A DNA stretch of 64,000 nucleotides from CAVQBP01 sp963740945 (GTDB taxonomy: Bacteria; Bacteroidota; Ignavibacteria; Ignavibacteriales; Ignavibacteriaceae), in the NCBI GenBank assembly GCA_963740945.1, contig CAVUGE010000012.1, forward strand, positions 1-64,000, read 5' to 3'. Below the pieces are notes generated by a model, which was not told where the DNA came from, searched no databases, and saw nothing but the letters and a program-made list of their open reading frames with translations. The position numbers and the translations under genes were made by a program. Of the stretch, positions 56,493 to 64,000 are shown one piece after another; position 1 is the stretch's first letter; each line of letters opens with the position of its first letter.

Positions 56493-56801
56493 AATTATTC
56501 TTTTTTCTTTTTACTTTTATCTTTTTACTTGTTTCTTTTATCTTCCTTCAGTCTTCCTTGTATCTTTTTACTTTTATCTTTTATCTTCCTATTCCGCTCC
56601 AAAGGTTAACACCGCAATTCATTGCGGTGATACAGATGAAACTCCCCTCCACCCCTCTTTCCCCTTCCTTTTCCCTTTTTACTTGTGTCTTTTTTCTTCA
56701 CTTTCATCTTTTTAACTTGTGTCTTATGTCTTTTCCTAACTTGTATCTTTTTACTTTTATCTTTTATCTTCCTTTTATCTTTTTACTTTTATCTTTTATC
56801 T
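56493..56801. repeat. Heptamer-rich spacer with a CACCGCAATTCATTGCGGTG hairpin
   Basis: Runs of CTTTTAT, CTTTTTA, CTTGTGT and similar heptamers lie at 56510-56590 and 56690-56805. Between them is AAAGGTTAACACCGCAATTC plus ATTGCGGTGAT (56601-56631), followed by a C-rich CTCCCCTCCACCCCTCTTTC segment. The 89-codon plus frame here is a product of the repeats. Confidence 0.85.
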
Positions 56802-58820
56802 TCAAAACACCATCCCCATTGAAGTAATTAAATTTTCTACCCAGAAAATAAATTTTGTCATATACTTTCTGAAAGGAGTAGTATCCGGCTTAGCAGTAGT
56901 ATAACTGTTATTATTCAGATTAACATCCATATAGATTTTTTGCTCAGGGTCTACCTTTGCCCACTCAACCTTTTCCGCTCTGTCAAACCTCAAGTCATAA
57001 GTTCTTTCTTTCCCCGACCAGCTAACCAGCGTATCTTTCCCGTTATCAAAGTGAACTAATATTTCAACAGGCATAATTATTTCACCAAGACGGAATACTG
57101 TAACCTTTGAATGGAATAACTTCTTCCCCTTCCCTTCCCTGTTTTTATAATATAGCTTAACACCGCTGCTGTCATATACCCCTGAAGGATTTTCAATTTC
57201 TCTAACTGCAATCCTTTCAAGCTTGTAATCGCATATTTCAGTTCCGTATAGGACTTCATCAAAGAACCAATCCATATTTTCACCAAACTTATTTCCTAAT
57301 CTTTTCTTTACCACTTCATTAACAATATCTATAAAATCCTTTCCGCATGGATGCTTAAAGCTCCACCTCTCAAAATAAGTTCTCATTATCTCGTCCATTA
57401 CCTCTCTTCCTACTAGCCTGTCAAGTGTAGTCATCCATGTAGCAGTTTTGAAGTAAGTAATATTTCCGTATCCCCCATCTTGATAGCCCCATGCAGGCCT
57501 GGCGTCTTCTGCAATTTTCGGATTATCCATTCCTGTGTACCCATCTCGCGCATACTCTAAATCTCCTTCATGATATCCAAATAAATCAATAAGTGATGTT
57601 TTCTTCCCGTATGTATCGTTCATTATCCTTGTTTCCATATACGTATTGATACCTTCATCCATCCATGCTTCTTCAAATTCATTCGATGCAAGCATCCCCA
57701 TAAAATAGTTGTGCCCGAATTCATGTATTACTGCCTGTTCTGTTACTTTTATCCCTTCCGGTATCTTCCATAAAGTGCCTGCAGTTATAAATGTCGGATA
57801 TTCCATACCGCCGGAACTTATAGCTTTGATCGGCGGATCAACAATAGTGAGGTTCGGATAGGGATACTTTCCAACATGTTTATCAAAATACTCCAGCGCA
57901 GCAATAACAGATATAAAATGCCTTTCTGCCTGAGAAAAATGTTCTGGCTGAAGCATTACTTTTATCTTTACATTCCTCCATGTTTTTTCTGCTAATTTGA
58001 ATCTAGGTGATGCTGTCCATGCAAAATCAATAACATCTTCAGCATGATATTTAACAGTTTTTGTCCCATCACTGTTTTTCTTTTCATCAACTTGAATACC
58101 TACTGCACCCGTAATATACTTCTGAGGAAGTGTTATATTCACATTATAAACCCCGAAATCGGCATAAAACTCCGAATTAGCATGGAACTGGTGACAGTTC
58201 CATTCCCCCTTTTTAGCATACCTAATACCCGGAAATTCATATACACCAATCTTAGGAAACCACTGACCAACCAGATAATAATCATCGGCGAATCCTGTTC
58301 TCGCAAAAACCTTTGGAAGCTTAGATTTAAACTTAATATCGATATTTATAGTCTCTCCCGGTTTAACTGCACGGGATAACGGAACACTTATTACCGTCAT
58401 ATCATCAGCATTATCATCATCCGGATGAATAAATTTTATTTTACCCGTTAAATCTTCACCGTTTTCAATTTTCATTGATAATACATCAACCCATCCCCAT
58501 CCTCTTCTTGAATTTTCATTAAGACTAACCCCTCTAAGCTGCCCCCCTGATTCTTTAACAAAAGTAGACTTTGTATTCTTAAATGCATTAAGATATAAAT
58601 GAAATTGCAATTCACTAATCAAATCATTGGAAAGATTTCTCCAGTGCAGCGTTTCAGTTCCGTCAATAATTTTCGTGGTATCATTAAGCCTCACATCCAT
58701 ATCATAACTTGCATTTCGAGGACTCAAAGGCTTTTGAAAAATTACCTGAGGAAACAGATCACAAGAAAAGATAAATACGAATATTACAAAGCAATTAAGA
58801 AACTTTATTAACCGGTACAT
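56802..58820 (-). CDS. Secreted M1-family zinc metallopeptidase
   Basis: A 672-residue exported aminopeptidase-type enzyme. The signal peptide has an FSCDLFPQ end, so it may be a lipoprotein or cleaved after FPQ. The substrate-binding motif is SGGMEYPTF (in place of GAMEN) and the zinc site HEFGHNYFMGM with Glu in EEAWMDEGINTY (HExxH-x18-E, about 366-389). The N-terminal beta domain (from about 40) and C-terminal beta-rich region are present. It releases N-terminal residues from peptides outside the cytoplasm. Confidence 0.93.
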   Translation of the reverse strand: MYRLIKFLNCFVIFVFIFSCDLFPQVIFQKPLSPRNASYDMDVRLNDTTKIIDGTETLHWRNLSNDLISELQFHLYLNAFKNTKSTFVKESGGQLRGVSLNENSRRGWGWVDVLSMKIENGEDLTGKIKFIHPDDDNADDMTVISVPLSRAVKPGETINIDIKFKSKLPKVFARTGFADDYYLVGQWFPKIGVYEFPGIRYAKKGEWNCHQFHANSEFYADFGVYNVNITLPQKYITGAVGIQVDEKKNSDGTKTVKYHAEDVIDFAWTASPRFKLAEKTWRNVKIKVMLQPEHFSQAERHFISVIAALEYFDKHVGKYPYPNLTIVDPPIKAISSGGMEYPTFITAGTLWKIPEGIKVTEQAVIHEFGHNYFMGMLASNEFEEAWMDEGINTYMETRIMNDTYGKKTSLIDLFGYHEGDLEYARDGYTGMDNPKIAEDARPAWGYQDGGYGNITYFKTATWMTTLDRLVGREVMDEIMRTYFERWSFKHPCGKDFIDIVNEVVKKRLGNKFGENMDWFFDEVLYGTEICDYKLERIAVREIENPSGVYDSSGVKLYYKNREGKGKKLFHSKVTVFRLGEIIMPVEILVHFDNGKDTLVSWSGKERTYDLRFDRAEKVEWAKVDPEQKIYMDVNLNNNSYTTAKPDTTPFRKYMTKFIFWVENLITSMGMVF

Positions 58821-59393
58821 TCTTCAACCCTTTTATACCGTGAAAGATTCATTTAATGAACTATATAAAATATACATATTTCCCCCTTATAATTGAAAGG
58901 TCAAGTGATTGCCTAATACCGAACCATTAAGATGTGTCATGATTTAACTCCTTATATATTGTAAATATTTTAATTATTAACAAATGATCGCTAATTCTAG
59001 ATACAACAATAAGCTTTTAAAATTTTTTTGTCACTGTAGTTTTTTCTAAGAATCCCAAAGTGAGGTTCGGCTATTTATATCCAAATATGAAACAACACCT
59101 CGCCAAACTAAACTTAGCAGGCAGCCCCCTCCTTCCTTTCGAAGTGCAAAAAAAATTCTTTGTACCGCAACATTGTGTGGAGGCTGGAACTCCCCCCTCT
59201 ACTTGCTAAGGAGAGGGGGTTAGGGGGTGAGGTTAAAAAAACTATTACCCCAAAACAAAAAAACCAATGCCAGCTACATTTCGAAATTTTTGACTTCTGA
59301 CTTCTGACCTTTGACTTCTGACTTTTGACTTCTGACCTTCTGACTTCTGACTTCTGACCTTTGACTTCTGACTTGTGTCTTGTATCTTTGAAT
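58821..59393. repeat. Intergenic, 573 bp, with GACTTCT heptamers
   Basis: 59286-59391 is a long run of GACTTCT, GACCTTT and GACTTTT heptamers (about 14), reaching the lipocalin start. A short C/G-rich hairpin (CCCCCTC...GAGAGGGGG at about 59192-59220) lies before it. The rest is AT-rich sequence without a gene. Confidence 0.85.
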
Positions 59394-59924
59394 ATGACTA
59401 TTACTTCATTCTCAACCATATTAACTATTTTATTCTCTCTTACCATTTTCCCCCAATCAAATCCTCCCAAAACCGTAGACAGTGTTGATTTAAAAAAGTA
59501 TACCGGACTCTGGTATGAGATAGCAAGAATTCCGAACAGCTTTCAGGACCAATGCGTAAAAGGCACAACCGCCGAATACACACTTAAAGATAACGGTGAA
59601 ATATCGGTTGTAAATTCATGCATTAATGAAGACGGGGAAGTTGATAAAGCGGAGGGAGTAGCTAGAGTAATAGATAAGAATTCAAATGCTAAACTGGAAG
59701 TGAGCTTTTTCAGCATTCTCGGCTGGCGTCCCGTTTGGGGAGATTACTGGATTATTGGGCTTGATGAAAATTATAAATGGGCAGTTATTGGAACCCCTTC
59801 AAGAAAATACGGCTGGATCTTAAGCCGCACTAAAGAACTTGATCTCCATACAATGAACAGTATCTTTCAATTACTAAAAGGACAAGGCTACAACTCCGCA
59901 GATTTCAAACTAAGCCCCCAATAA
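59394..59924 (+). CDS. Bacterial lipocalin (Blc-like), secreted
   Basis: A 176-residue lipocalin. The first conserved region is YTGLWYEIARIPNSFQDQC, and the later block WVIGLDENYKWAVIGTPSRKYGWILSR matches the family (here WIIGLDENYKWAVIG). There is a signal peptide (MTITSFSTILTILFSLTIFPQ) but no lipobox cysteine, unlike E. coli Blc, so it is likely periplasmic or secreted. It binds fatty acids or lysophospholipids. I start at the ATG 59394; the frame opens 33 bp upstream within the heptamer array. Confidence 0.9.
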   Translation: MTITSFSTILTILFSLTIFPQSNPPKTVDSVDLKKYTGLWYEIARIPNSFQDQCVKGTTAEYTLKDNGEISVVNSCINEDGEVDKAEGVARVIDKNSNAKLEVSFFSILGWRPVWGDYWIIGLDENYKWAVIGTPSRKYGWILSRTKELDLHTMNSIFQLLKGQGYNSADFKLSPQ

Positions 59925-59967
59925 CCTCGACTTCACAAAAGTTTCATTTTCGAATTTATCCATCCTT

Positions 59968-60114
59968 TTATCTTTTTCCTTTCCTTCCTTCTTTAAGATA
60001 GACGATTAGTGCACTCCAGTTCGATTCAAAATATTTATGTAATTCTGCTATTGTCATATTGCCTAATTGAAAATAAATGAGAAAAGAATATTCTTCAGGA
60101 AGCTTTAAGATCAT
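59968..60114 (-). pseudogene. Truncated DUF5615-like (PIN-fold) toxin remnant
   Basis: A 48-codon frame beginning MILKLPEEYSFLIYFQLGNM, then TIAELHKYFESNWSALIVYL. From memory this matches only the C-terminal part of DUF5615 PIN-like toxins, which pair with DUF433 antitoxins. The start overlaps the end of the DUF433 gene by 20 bp. The N-terminal part with the catalytic aspartates is missing. Its last codons come from repeat DNA. Confidence 0.45.
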
Positions 60115-60334
60115 AAGTAATTATGCTTTTATCAGATATTCTTTTAGCATATTCTAAAGAAGCTCTAATATCATCAAACTCAAGAATCGGATAAGCTTTT
60201 AAAATGTTTTCTACTGTTTCACCTGCCGCAAGATATTCAAGAATAGTTGTAACAGTAATTCTCATACCTCTTATGGTAGGTTTACCATTACATATATTTG
60301 GATCAAATGTAATTCTTTTAATTAAATCTTCCAT
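60095..60334 (-). CDS. DUF433 family antitoxin
   Basis: A 79-residue protein with the DUF433 pattern ITFDPNICNGKPTIRGMRITVTTILEYLAAGETVENIL and AYPILEFDDIRASLEYA. The family (VapB45-type) includes DNA-binding antitoxins that pair with DUF5615 or PIN-fold toxins. Its expected partner survives only as the 59968-60114 remnant, so this is an orphan antitoxin. Confidence 0.85.
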   Translation of the reverse strand: MEDLIKRITFDPNICNGKPTIRGMRITVTTILEYLAAGETVENILKAYPILEFDDIRASLEYAKRISDKSIITYDLKAS

Positions 60335-60399
60335 TTCAATTTATCTTTTTAATAAAAATATCAAAAATAATAATTCAATTCCACTCTTAAATAAGTAAA

Positions 60400-61080
60400 A
60401 TATTCCCATATTTTAAATTTGATTCCTTCTCCTATCTTCCAACCTTCCCATCTTCCAATTTTCTAATCTTCCTATTCTCCTAACTTTTATCTTTTATCTT
60501 CACATGTGTCTTTTATCTTTTCAGTACTTGTTTCTTTTTACTTTTGTCTTGTATCTTTCCTTCCCCTCCAAAGGTTAACACCGCAATTCATTGCGGTGAT
60601 CCAATGAATGAGACACCCCCACCCCTCTTTTCCCTTACTTTTATCTTTTTCCTTTCCTTACTTTTATCTTTTTACTTGTGTCTTGTATCTTCACTTCCCC
60701 TCTTCCTTGTTTCTTTTTACTTGTGTCTTGTATCTTTCCTTCCCCTCCAAAGGTTAACACCGCAATTCATTGCGGTGATCCAATGAATGAGACACCCTGA
60801 CACCGTAAAAAGTCAAAGAAAAGATAGAATATCAAATGTAATGACATGTTCTCTAATCGGCACATTAAAAGAAATTCGTTAAAAAATTATACTGAATGAC
60901 ATTACTGGAAATAAGACGATAACACAAAAAGAAAAATCTGCCTGTCCCGGCTGTAAGCGGGATTTGAAGGAGCGGAGCGACTGAGTTATTTTTCTTTATA
61001 TGTAAATGACCTCCCCTCATGCCCTTATTGCCTTGTGGTAAAAAAAAGGAAATTGATTCTTAGGAGGTTTTTATTTAGGA
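60400..61080. repeat. Repeat-filled intergenic region
   Basis: Heptamer runs (CTTTTAT, CTTGTGT, CTTGTAT) lie at 60475-60565 and 60640-60745. Two almost identical 73-bp blocks occupy 60545-60617 and 60724-60796, each with AAAGGTTAACACCGCAATTC, the CACCGCAAT hairpin and ATGAATGAGACACCC. From 60800 to 61080 the sequence is not repeated and I see no gene in it. Confidence 0.85.
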
Positions 61081-61094
61081 GGAAGACGAATACC

Positions 61095-61326
61095 TTATAG
61101 AGAATTCCATTCATCCATAGATATCTTCCTTTCAATAATTCTTTCAACCTCAGATATCATCATTTTTAGTTGTGGAATAGAATATTCTTTATTTGGAGGG
61201 GACAGCTAATCTATGATTTTTTATAATCATAAATTGATGACGGGTACCGGAATAAGGCCCTTCAAAACCTAAGTTTTTAAGTCGCTTAATAAAATCTTTT
61301 CTTTTACATGGGGCCCAATGAGCCAT
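61095..61326 (-). pseudogene. hicA: HicA-family toxin, frameshifted
   Basis: From the ATG at 61326 the protein reads MAHWAPCKRKDFIKRLKNLG then FEGPYSGTRHQFMIIKNHRL and then AVPSK and stop. In the next frame it continues KEYSIPQLKMMISEVERIIE through KISMDEWNSL. One extra base in the GGGG run at 61198-61201 explains the break. The sequence is a HicA-type mRNA interferase (YcfA fold, with the family's GxRHQF histidine). It overlaps hicB by 23 bp. Confidence 0.8.
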
Positions 61327-61576
61327 GAACAGGTTTTTTATTAAGATTAATTTTACCAATCACTGGTAATGGATGATTAAATTTAAGACCAACCAAAATC
61401 CAATCTTCAAGTGTCGAACGTAATTCGTCTGCACATTCCCTTAAAGAACTGCCAAAAGCAATTACTCCTTTGCATTCGGGAATCTTTCCTACAAAACTGC
61501 CATCTTCCAACTTATCATATTCAGCCAAAGTAACAAGATGCTCAATGTAATCCGTAATAATAAATTTACCCTTCAT
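61304..61576 (-). CDS. hicB: HicB-family antitoxin
   Basis: A 90-residue protein opening with a short N-terminal extension, then the HicB core EYDKLEDGSFVGKIPECKGVIAFGSSLRECADELRSTLEDWI. The C-terminal strand LPVIGKINLNKK is present. It neutralises HicA and probably represses the operon, but there is no separate DNA-binding domain within 90 residues. Its toxin partner is broken. Its order (antitoxin first) is the usual one for this subtype. Confidence 0.82.
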   Translation of the reverse strand: MKGKFIITDYIEHLVTLAEYDKLEDGSFVGKIPECKGVIAFGSSLRECADELRSTLEDWILVGLKFNHPLPVIGKINLNKKPVHGSLGPM

Positions 61577-61718
61577 TTCTTTATAGAATATGTTAAAATA
61601 ACTTCTAAGATCTTTTTATTAAAAATAATGTAATAATTTAAATTAAACAATTTTCTCACGATTTCTAAACAGCTTATCATAAAAATGGCCTTGTTCTATT
61701 TTACTCAACTACCAGTTT

Positions 61719-61877
61719 TTAGATCAAACTCAGCGACAGGCATAGTTGAAATGAAAACTCCTTTTTTTTACCTTGTATCTTATATCGTTTCTTCAAGAAG
61801 TCAATATAATCTAATACTTCCCGTTTTAGGTAATAAGGCAAGGATTTAATTTTCTCATTTATATCTTGAGTATACAT
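61719..61877 (-). CDS. Possible small DUF2281-like antitoxin remnant
   Basis: A 52-codon frame, MYTQDINEKIKSLPYYLKRE then VLDYIDFLKKRYKIQGKKKE. The start resembles DUF2281 (a VapB/RelB-like antitoxin group of the form 'IKxLPxxLxxEVxDYIxFL'). The C-terminus (FSFQLCLSLSLI) does not look like a member, so it may be frameshifted. No toxin partner is seen. The rest of 61577-62284 has hairpins (CCCACAG...CTGTGGG at 62164-62185, CACCGCAATAAATTGCGGTG at 62115-62134) and no gene. Confidence 0.4.
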   Translation of the reverse strand: MYTQDINEKIKSLPYYLKREVLDYIDFLKKRYKIQGKKKEFSFQLCLSLSLI

Positions 61878-62284
61878 AAATCTAACCTACATCTCTTAAT
61901 TATAGACATATTAATATAAACAAAATTTCAATGTATTTCATTTAAGATTTCAACAATTACACAATTACTTACAATTCAATCATTCTATCTCTTCGACAAT
62001 CATTCTGATGAAAGGTTTAACATCGCAATTTCTAAATAATCATTAAGAACCACTACTCTTATTTAATAGATAAATTAAAACAGTTAGATAGCTTTTTCTG
62101 TTTTTTTCTATAAAGCACCGCAATAAATTGCGGTGTTAGTGTTTGCTGGTCTGGAATTGTTTTCCCACAGTTAAAAACTGTGGGCTGCCCTTCTACCAAT
62201 GACCGCGAAGCGAAATGACAAATGAAACCTACGCTATTTCGTATAGTTTTTTAAGAGTTGAGTGGAAAGATACAAGATAAAAGT

Positions 62285-62701
62285 TCAAATTCTTCCTTTA
62301 GTTAAATCTATTCCTCTAACCGAATAAATAAAATCATTTATATCATTGAGTAAATCCAGATATTCAAAAAGCCTTTCAACATCTATAATGCCGTATTCGT
62401 GAATTAATAAATTCCTAAGCCCAATCATAGGGATTAATTTTTCACCTAAACCTGGTTTTATATAACTATTTGAAACTAGAAAAGTAATGCATTCTGAAAA
62501 ATTTTTTGGAGTTCCCAAATTTTTTTCAGCAACTATATGACAGGCTAAATCAATAATAATTTGTATTGATTCAAACAGTCCATACCTTAATCCCCATTCA
62601 TCAACTTTATCCGATATTATATCATCAATTGTGTAATTATTTTTTATAGATGTTAATGTTTTTAAATTTTCTTCAAGTCTGTTGAGCTTATCAATCTTCA
62701 T
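62285..62701 (-). CDS. hepT: HepT-type toxin (HEPN domain)
   Basis: A 138-residue HEPN-domain protein. The RNase motif R-x4-H-x-Y is present as RNLLIHEY. HepT RNases cleave RNA until inactivated by AMPylation. It overlaps the upstream nucleotidyltransferase gene by 4 bp (ATGA), a coupled pair. It is intact, unlike the other toxins here. Confidence 0.9.
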   Translation of the reverse strand: MKIDKLNRLEENLKTLTSIKNNYTIDDIISDKVDEWGLRYGLFESIQIIIDLACHIVAEKNLGTPKNFSECITFLVSNSYIKPGLGEKLIPMIGLRNLLIHEYGIIDVERLFEYLDLLNDINDFIYSVRGIDLTKGRI

Positions 62702-63132
62702 TTTTCAACAACCGCAAATCTCTTATTGATAATTCTTTCTCTCAACTTCCTGCTAAACAGATCAGCTGCCGGTTTAAAATCAAAGTATTCCATGTAAGTA
62801 TTTGCTTTATAACTTATTAATAATTCTTCGTTTCTGCATAGCAGTAAAATCCCTTCTCCTATAACTGAATATGCTAATTTAGGATTGGTTTTAAATAAAT
62901 CATTTAATAAAATTAAATCAACATTGTATTCTGTAATTTTTTCCAATCCATTTACAAGCATTCCAATATCCAAAAGGTCTGGCTTATGTTCAAAATAAAC
63001 AGCAATATCAAGGTCACTTCCAAACCTTGCTTTATTTTTTGCGATCGAACCAACTAAATAAGCAAATTGGATATTTCCGGAATTTTGTAAAACTTCTGTC
63101 ATTTTCTCTTTATTTATTCTGTTATTTGTCAT
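62698..63132 (-). CDS. mntA: MntA-type nucleotidyltransferase antitoxin
   Basis: A 144-residue minimal nucleotidyltransferase. The motif GS-x10-D-x-D is complete (GSIAKNKARFGSDLDIAVYF). In type VII systems MntA adds AMP units to a HepT tyrosine, neutralising it. Tyr in the partner's R-x4-H-x-Y is the site in known cases. It is the first gene of the pair. Confidence 0.9.
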   Translation of the reverse strand: MTNNRINKEKMTEVLQNSGNIQFAYLVGSIAKNKARFGSDLDIAVYFEHKPDLLDIGMLVNGLEKITEYNVDLILLNDLFKTNPKLAYSVIGEGILLLCRNEELLISYKANTYMEYFDFKPAADLFSRKLRERIINKRFAVVEK

Positions 63133-63652
63133 AAATCCAACTAAATATTTATCAAATATGCAAAAATTTTTTATTATTCGGAATCAATGTTAGAATTTTA
63201 TCACCTTCAAAAGAAAAAAATTGTATCACAATACTTGTATATTTTTACTTTTATCTTTTTCTTTCCTTCTACCATCCCCCTTGCTGGAACTATTGACCGA
63301 CTCCGATTTAAATGATACAAGATAAAACTCAAAAGAAAAAGTAGTGCTAATGAAACTTGTCTCTTTTTACTTTTTTCTTATCTTCTTTAGTGGTAAAAAA
63401 AAACCGGGAATTGATTCAGAGGCAGTCTTCCCTTTTATCTTTTTACTTTTATCTTTTATCTTGATTTCCTTTTTATCTTCTTCTTTCCTATTTGAAAGGT
63501 TAACACCGCAATTCATTGCGGTAATCCGATAGATCAAACTCCCCCCCTCCCTCTTTCCCCTAACTTCTAACTTTTTTCTTTCCTTCTATGACTAATGACC
63601 ATTGACAAATGACTATTTCCCTCAAATGACCGCGAAGCGAAATGACTAATGA
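63133..63652. repeat. Heptamer and hairpin repeats
   Basis: CTTTTAT/CTTTTTA heptamers lie at 63236-63258 and 63352-63480, then AAAGGTTAACACCGCAATTC plus ATTGCGGTAAT (63495-63524), then ATGACTA/ATGACCA heptamers at 63586-63668. No gene is credible. Confidence 0.85.
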
Positions 63653-63883
63653 CTATTGATCAATGACCAACATATGCGCCGCTATAAACTTAGGAACTTC
63701 ATCAACATTATCGCGGCCGGGTACTGATGTTTTTCTAATAGAAGATGAATCTATTACATTTGATTTAAGCCAGCCGTGAAAGTATGTAAACTTTAGCCAG
63801 CTTAGAGGAGAATAATCAAACCATATTAAAGGAAAGCTCGGTGCTTTACATAGAGTAATTTTCTCATATGATTCGTTTATCAC
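63653..63883 (-). CDS. Unknown 76-residue protein, doubtful
   Basis: The frame reads MINESYEKITLCKAPSFPLI and goes on to WFDYSPLSWLKFTYFHGWLKS, then DEVPKFIAAHMLVIDQ at the end; its last codons come from heptamer repeats. It lacks repeats in its main body and has mixed composition, so it may be a fragment of a gene cut by the repeat spread. I recognise no family. The last 117 bp of the window hold nothing more. Confidence 0.3.
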   Translation of the reverse strand: MINESYEKITLCKAPSFPLIWFDYSPLSWLKFTYFHGWLKSNVIDSSSIRKTSVPGRDNVDEVPKFIAAHMLVIDQ

Positions 63884-64000
63884 CCTATGCGGCTTTGTTC
63901 ATTCATATGTTTGAGGAAATTCTAAGAAGAAAGCCTGTAAATAGCAGGGCGGTATTTCGGTTTTGGTATAGCTTTTTTATTTTTTCTTGCTGATTCCCAT

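Noticed and set aside
56558..56827. Plus-strand frame of L/F/S-rich repeats
   Set aside because: A by-product of CTTTTAT heptamers; similar frames at 60544-60786 and 63344-63532 have the same cause.
60900..61020. tRNA or structural RNA at the GC-richer GGCTGTAAGCGGGATTTGAA stretch
   Set aside because: It does not fold into a cloverleaf by eye and has no T-loop GTTCGA motif.

Overview
The window looks like chromosome of an AT-rich, Gram-negative bacterium of the Bacteroidota/Ignavibacteria (FCB) group. The evidence is two TonB-dependent receptors, a hybrid two-component regulator (propeller + kinase + receiver + AraC in one chain), a secreted protein ending in the 'NYPNPFNPATKI' type sorting domain of type IX secretion, and a 'TTG...TAnnTTTG' promoter. 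Ignavibacteria is my best guess from the sorting-domain wording and the small-protein repertoire; genus cannot be told. I saw no rRNA, tRNA, CRISPR or transposase gene.

Layout. 0-2.4 kb: the edge of a small membrane protein and a frameshifted CocE-type hydrolase. 3-7.5 kb: a plus-strand membrane/stress set (APC permease fused to Usp domains, MscS-like channel piece, YtxH protein, MsrA lipoprotein). 7.5-18.7 kb: minus-strand housekeeping (SRPBCC protein and MFS exporter, MEMO1-like protein, the run queC-queF-glnD-murI, and sdhCAB). 19-22 kb: a cobalamin riboswitch driving a BtuB-like receptor and a small predicted transporter. 22-26 kb: HAD phosphatase, an ATP-grasp ligase divergent from a cytosolic C39-type peptidase and an isochorismatase-like hydrolase. 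26-37.5 kb: secreted GH5 and GH3 glycosidases, a frameshifted type IX cargo protein, a metallo-beta-lactamase-fold protein and the hybrid sensor. 37.8-41.8 kb: broken methyltransferase, VOC protein, arylamine N-acetyltransferase, PAS kinase. 42-46.2 kb: metal homeostasis (ferritin-like/VIT1, Usp, MntH, MntR with a palindromic operator). 47-52.3 kb: TonB receptor and GH65 enzyme. 52.7-58.8 kb: membrane proteins, a 16-copy tandem repeat, DUF4395-thioredoxin pair, M1 peptidase. 59-64 kb: lipocalin, then a repeat-filled stretch holding intact and decayed toxin-antitoxin modules.

The striking part is the non-coding DNA. At least three families of roughly 100-130 bp MITE-like elements are present in two copies each, plus relatives with 'GGGGnTGTCCAAAAAGT' ends. 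There are many hairpin repeats, one 53/54-bp minisatellite, and numerous heptamer (7-bp period) arrays. One heptamer array forms the peripheral arm of the B12 riboswitch. A 39-codon, cysteine-packed reading frame with its own promoter-like and terminator-like signals lies just before the minisatellite. Several genes (CocE hydrolase, type IX cargo, methyltransferase, HicA) carry single-base frameshifts, which could be real decay or assembly errors.
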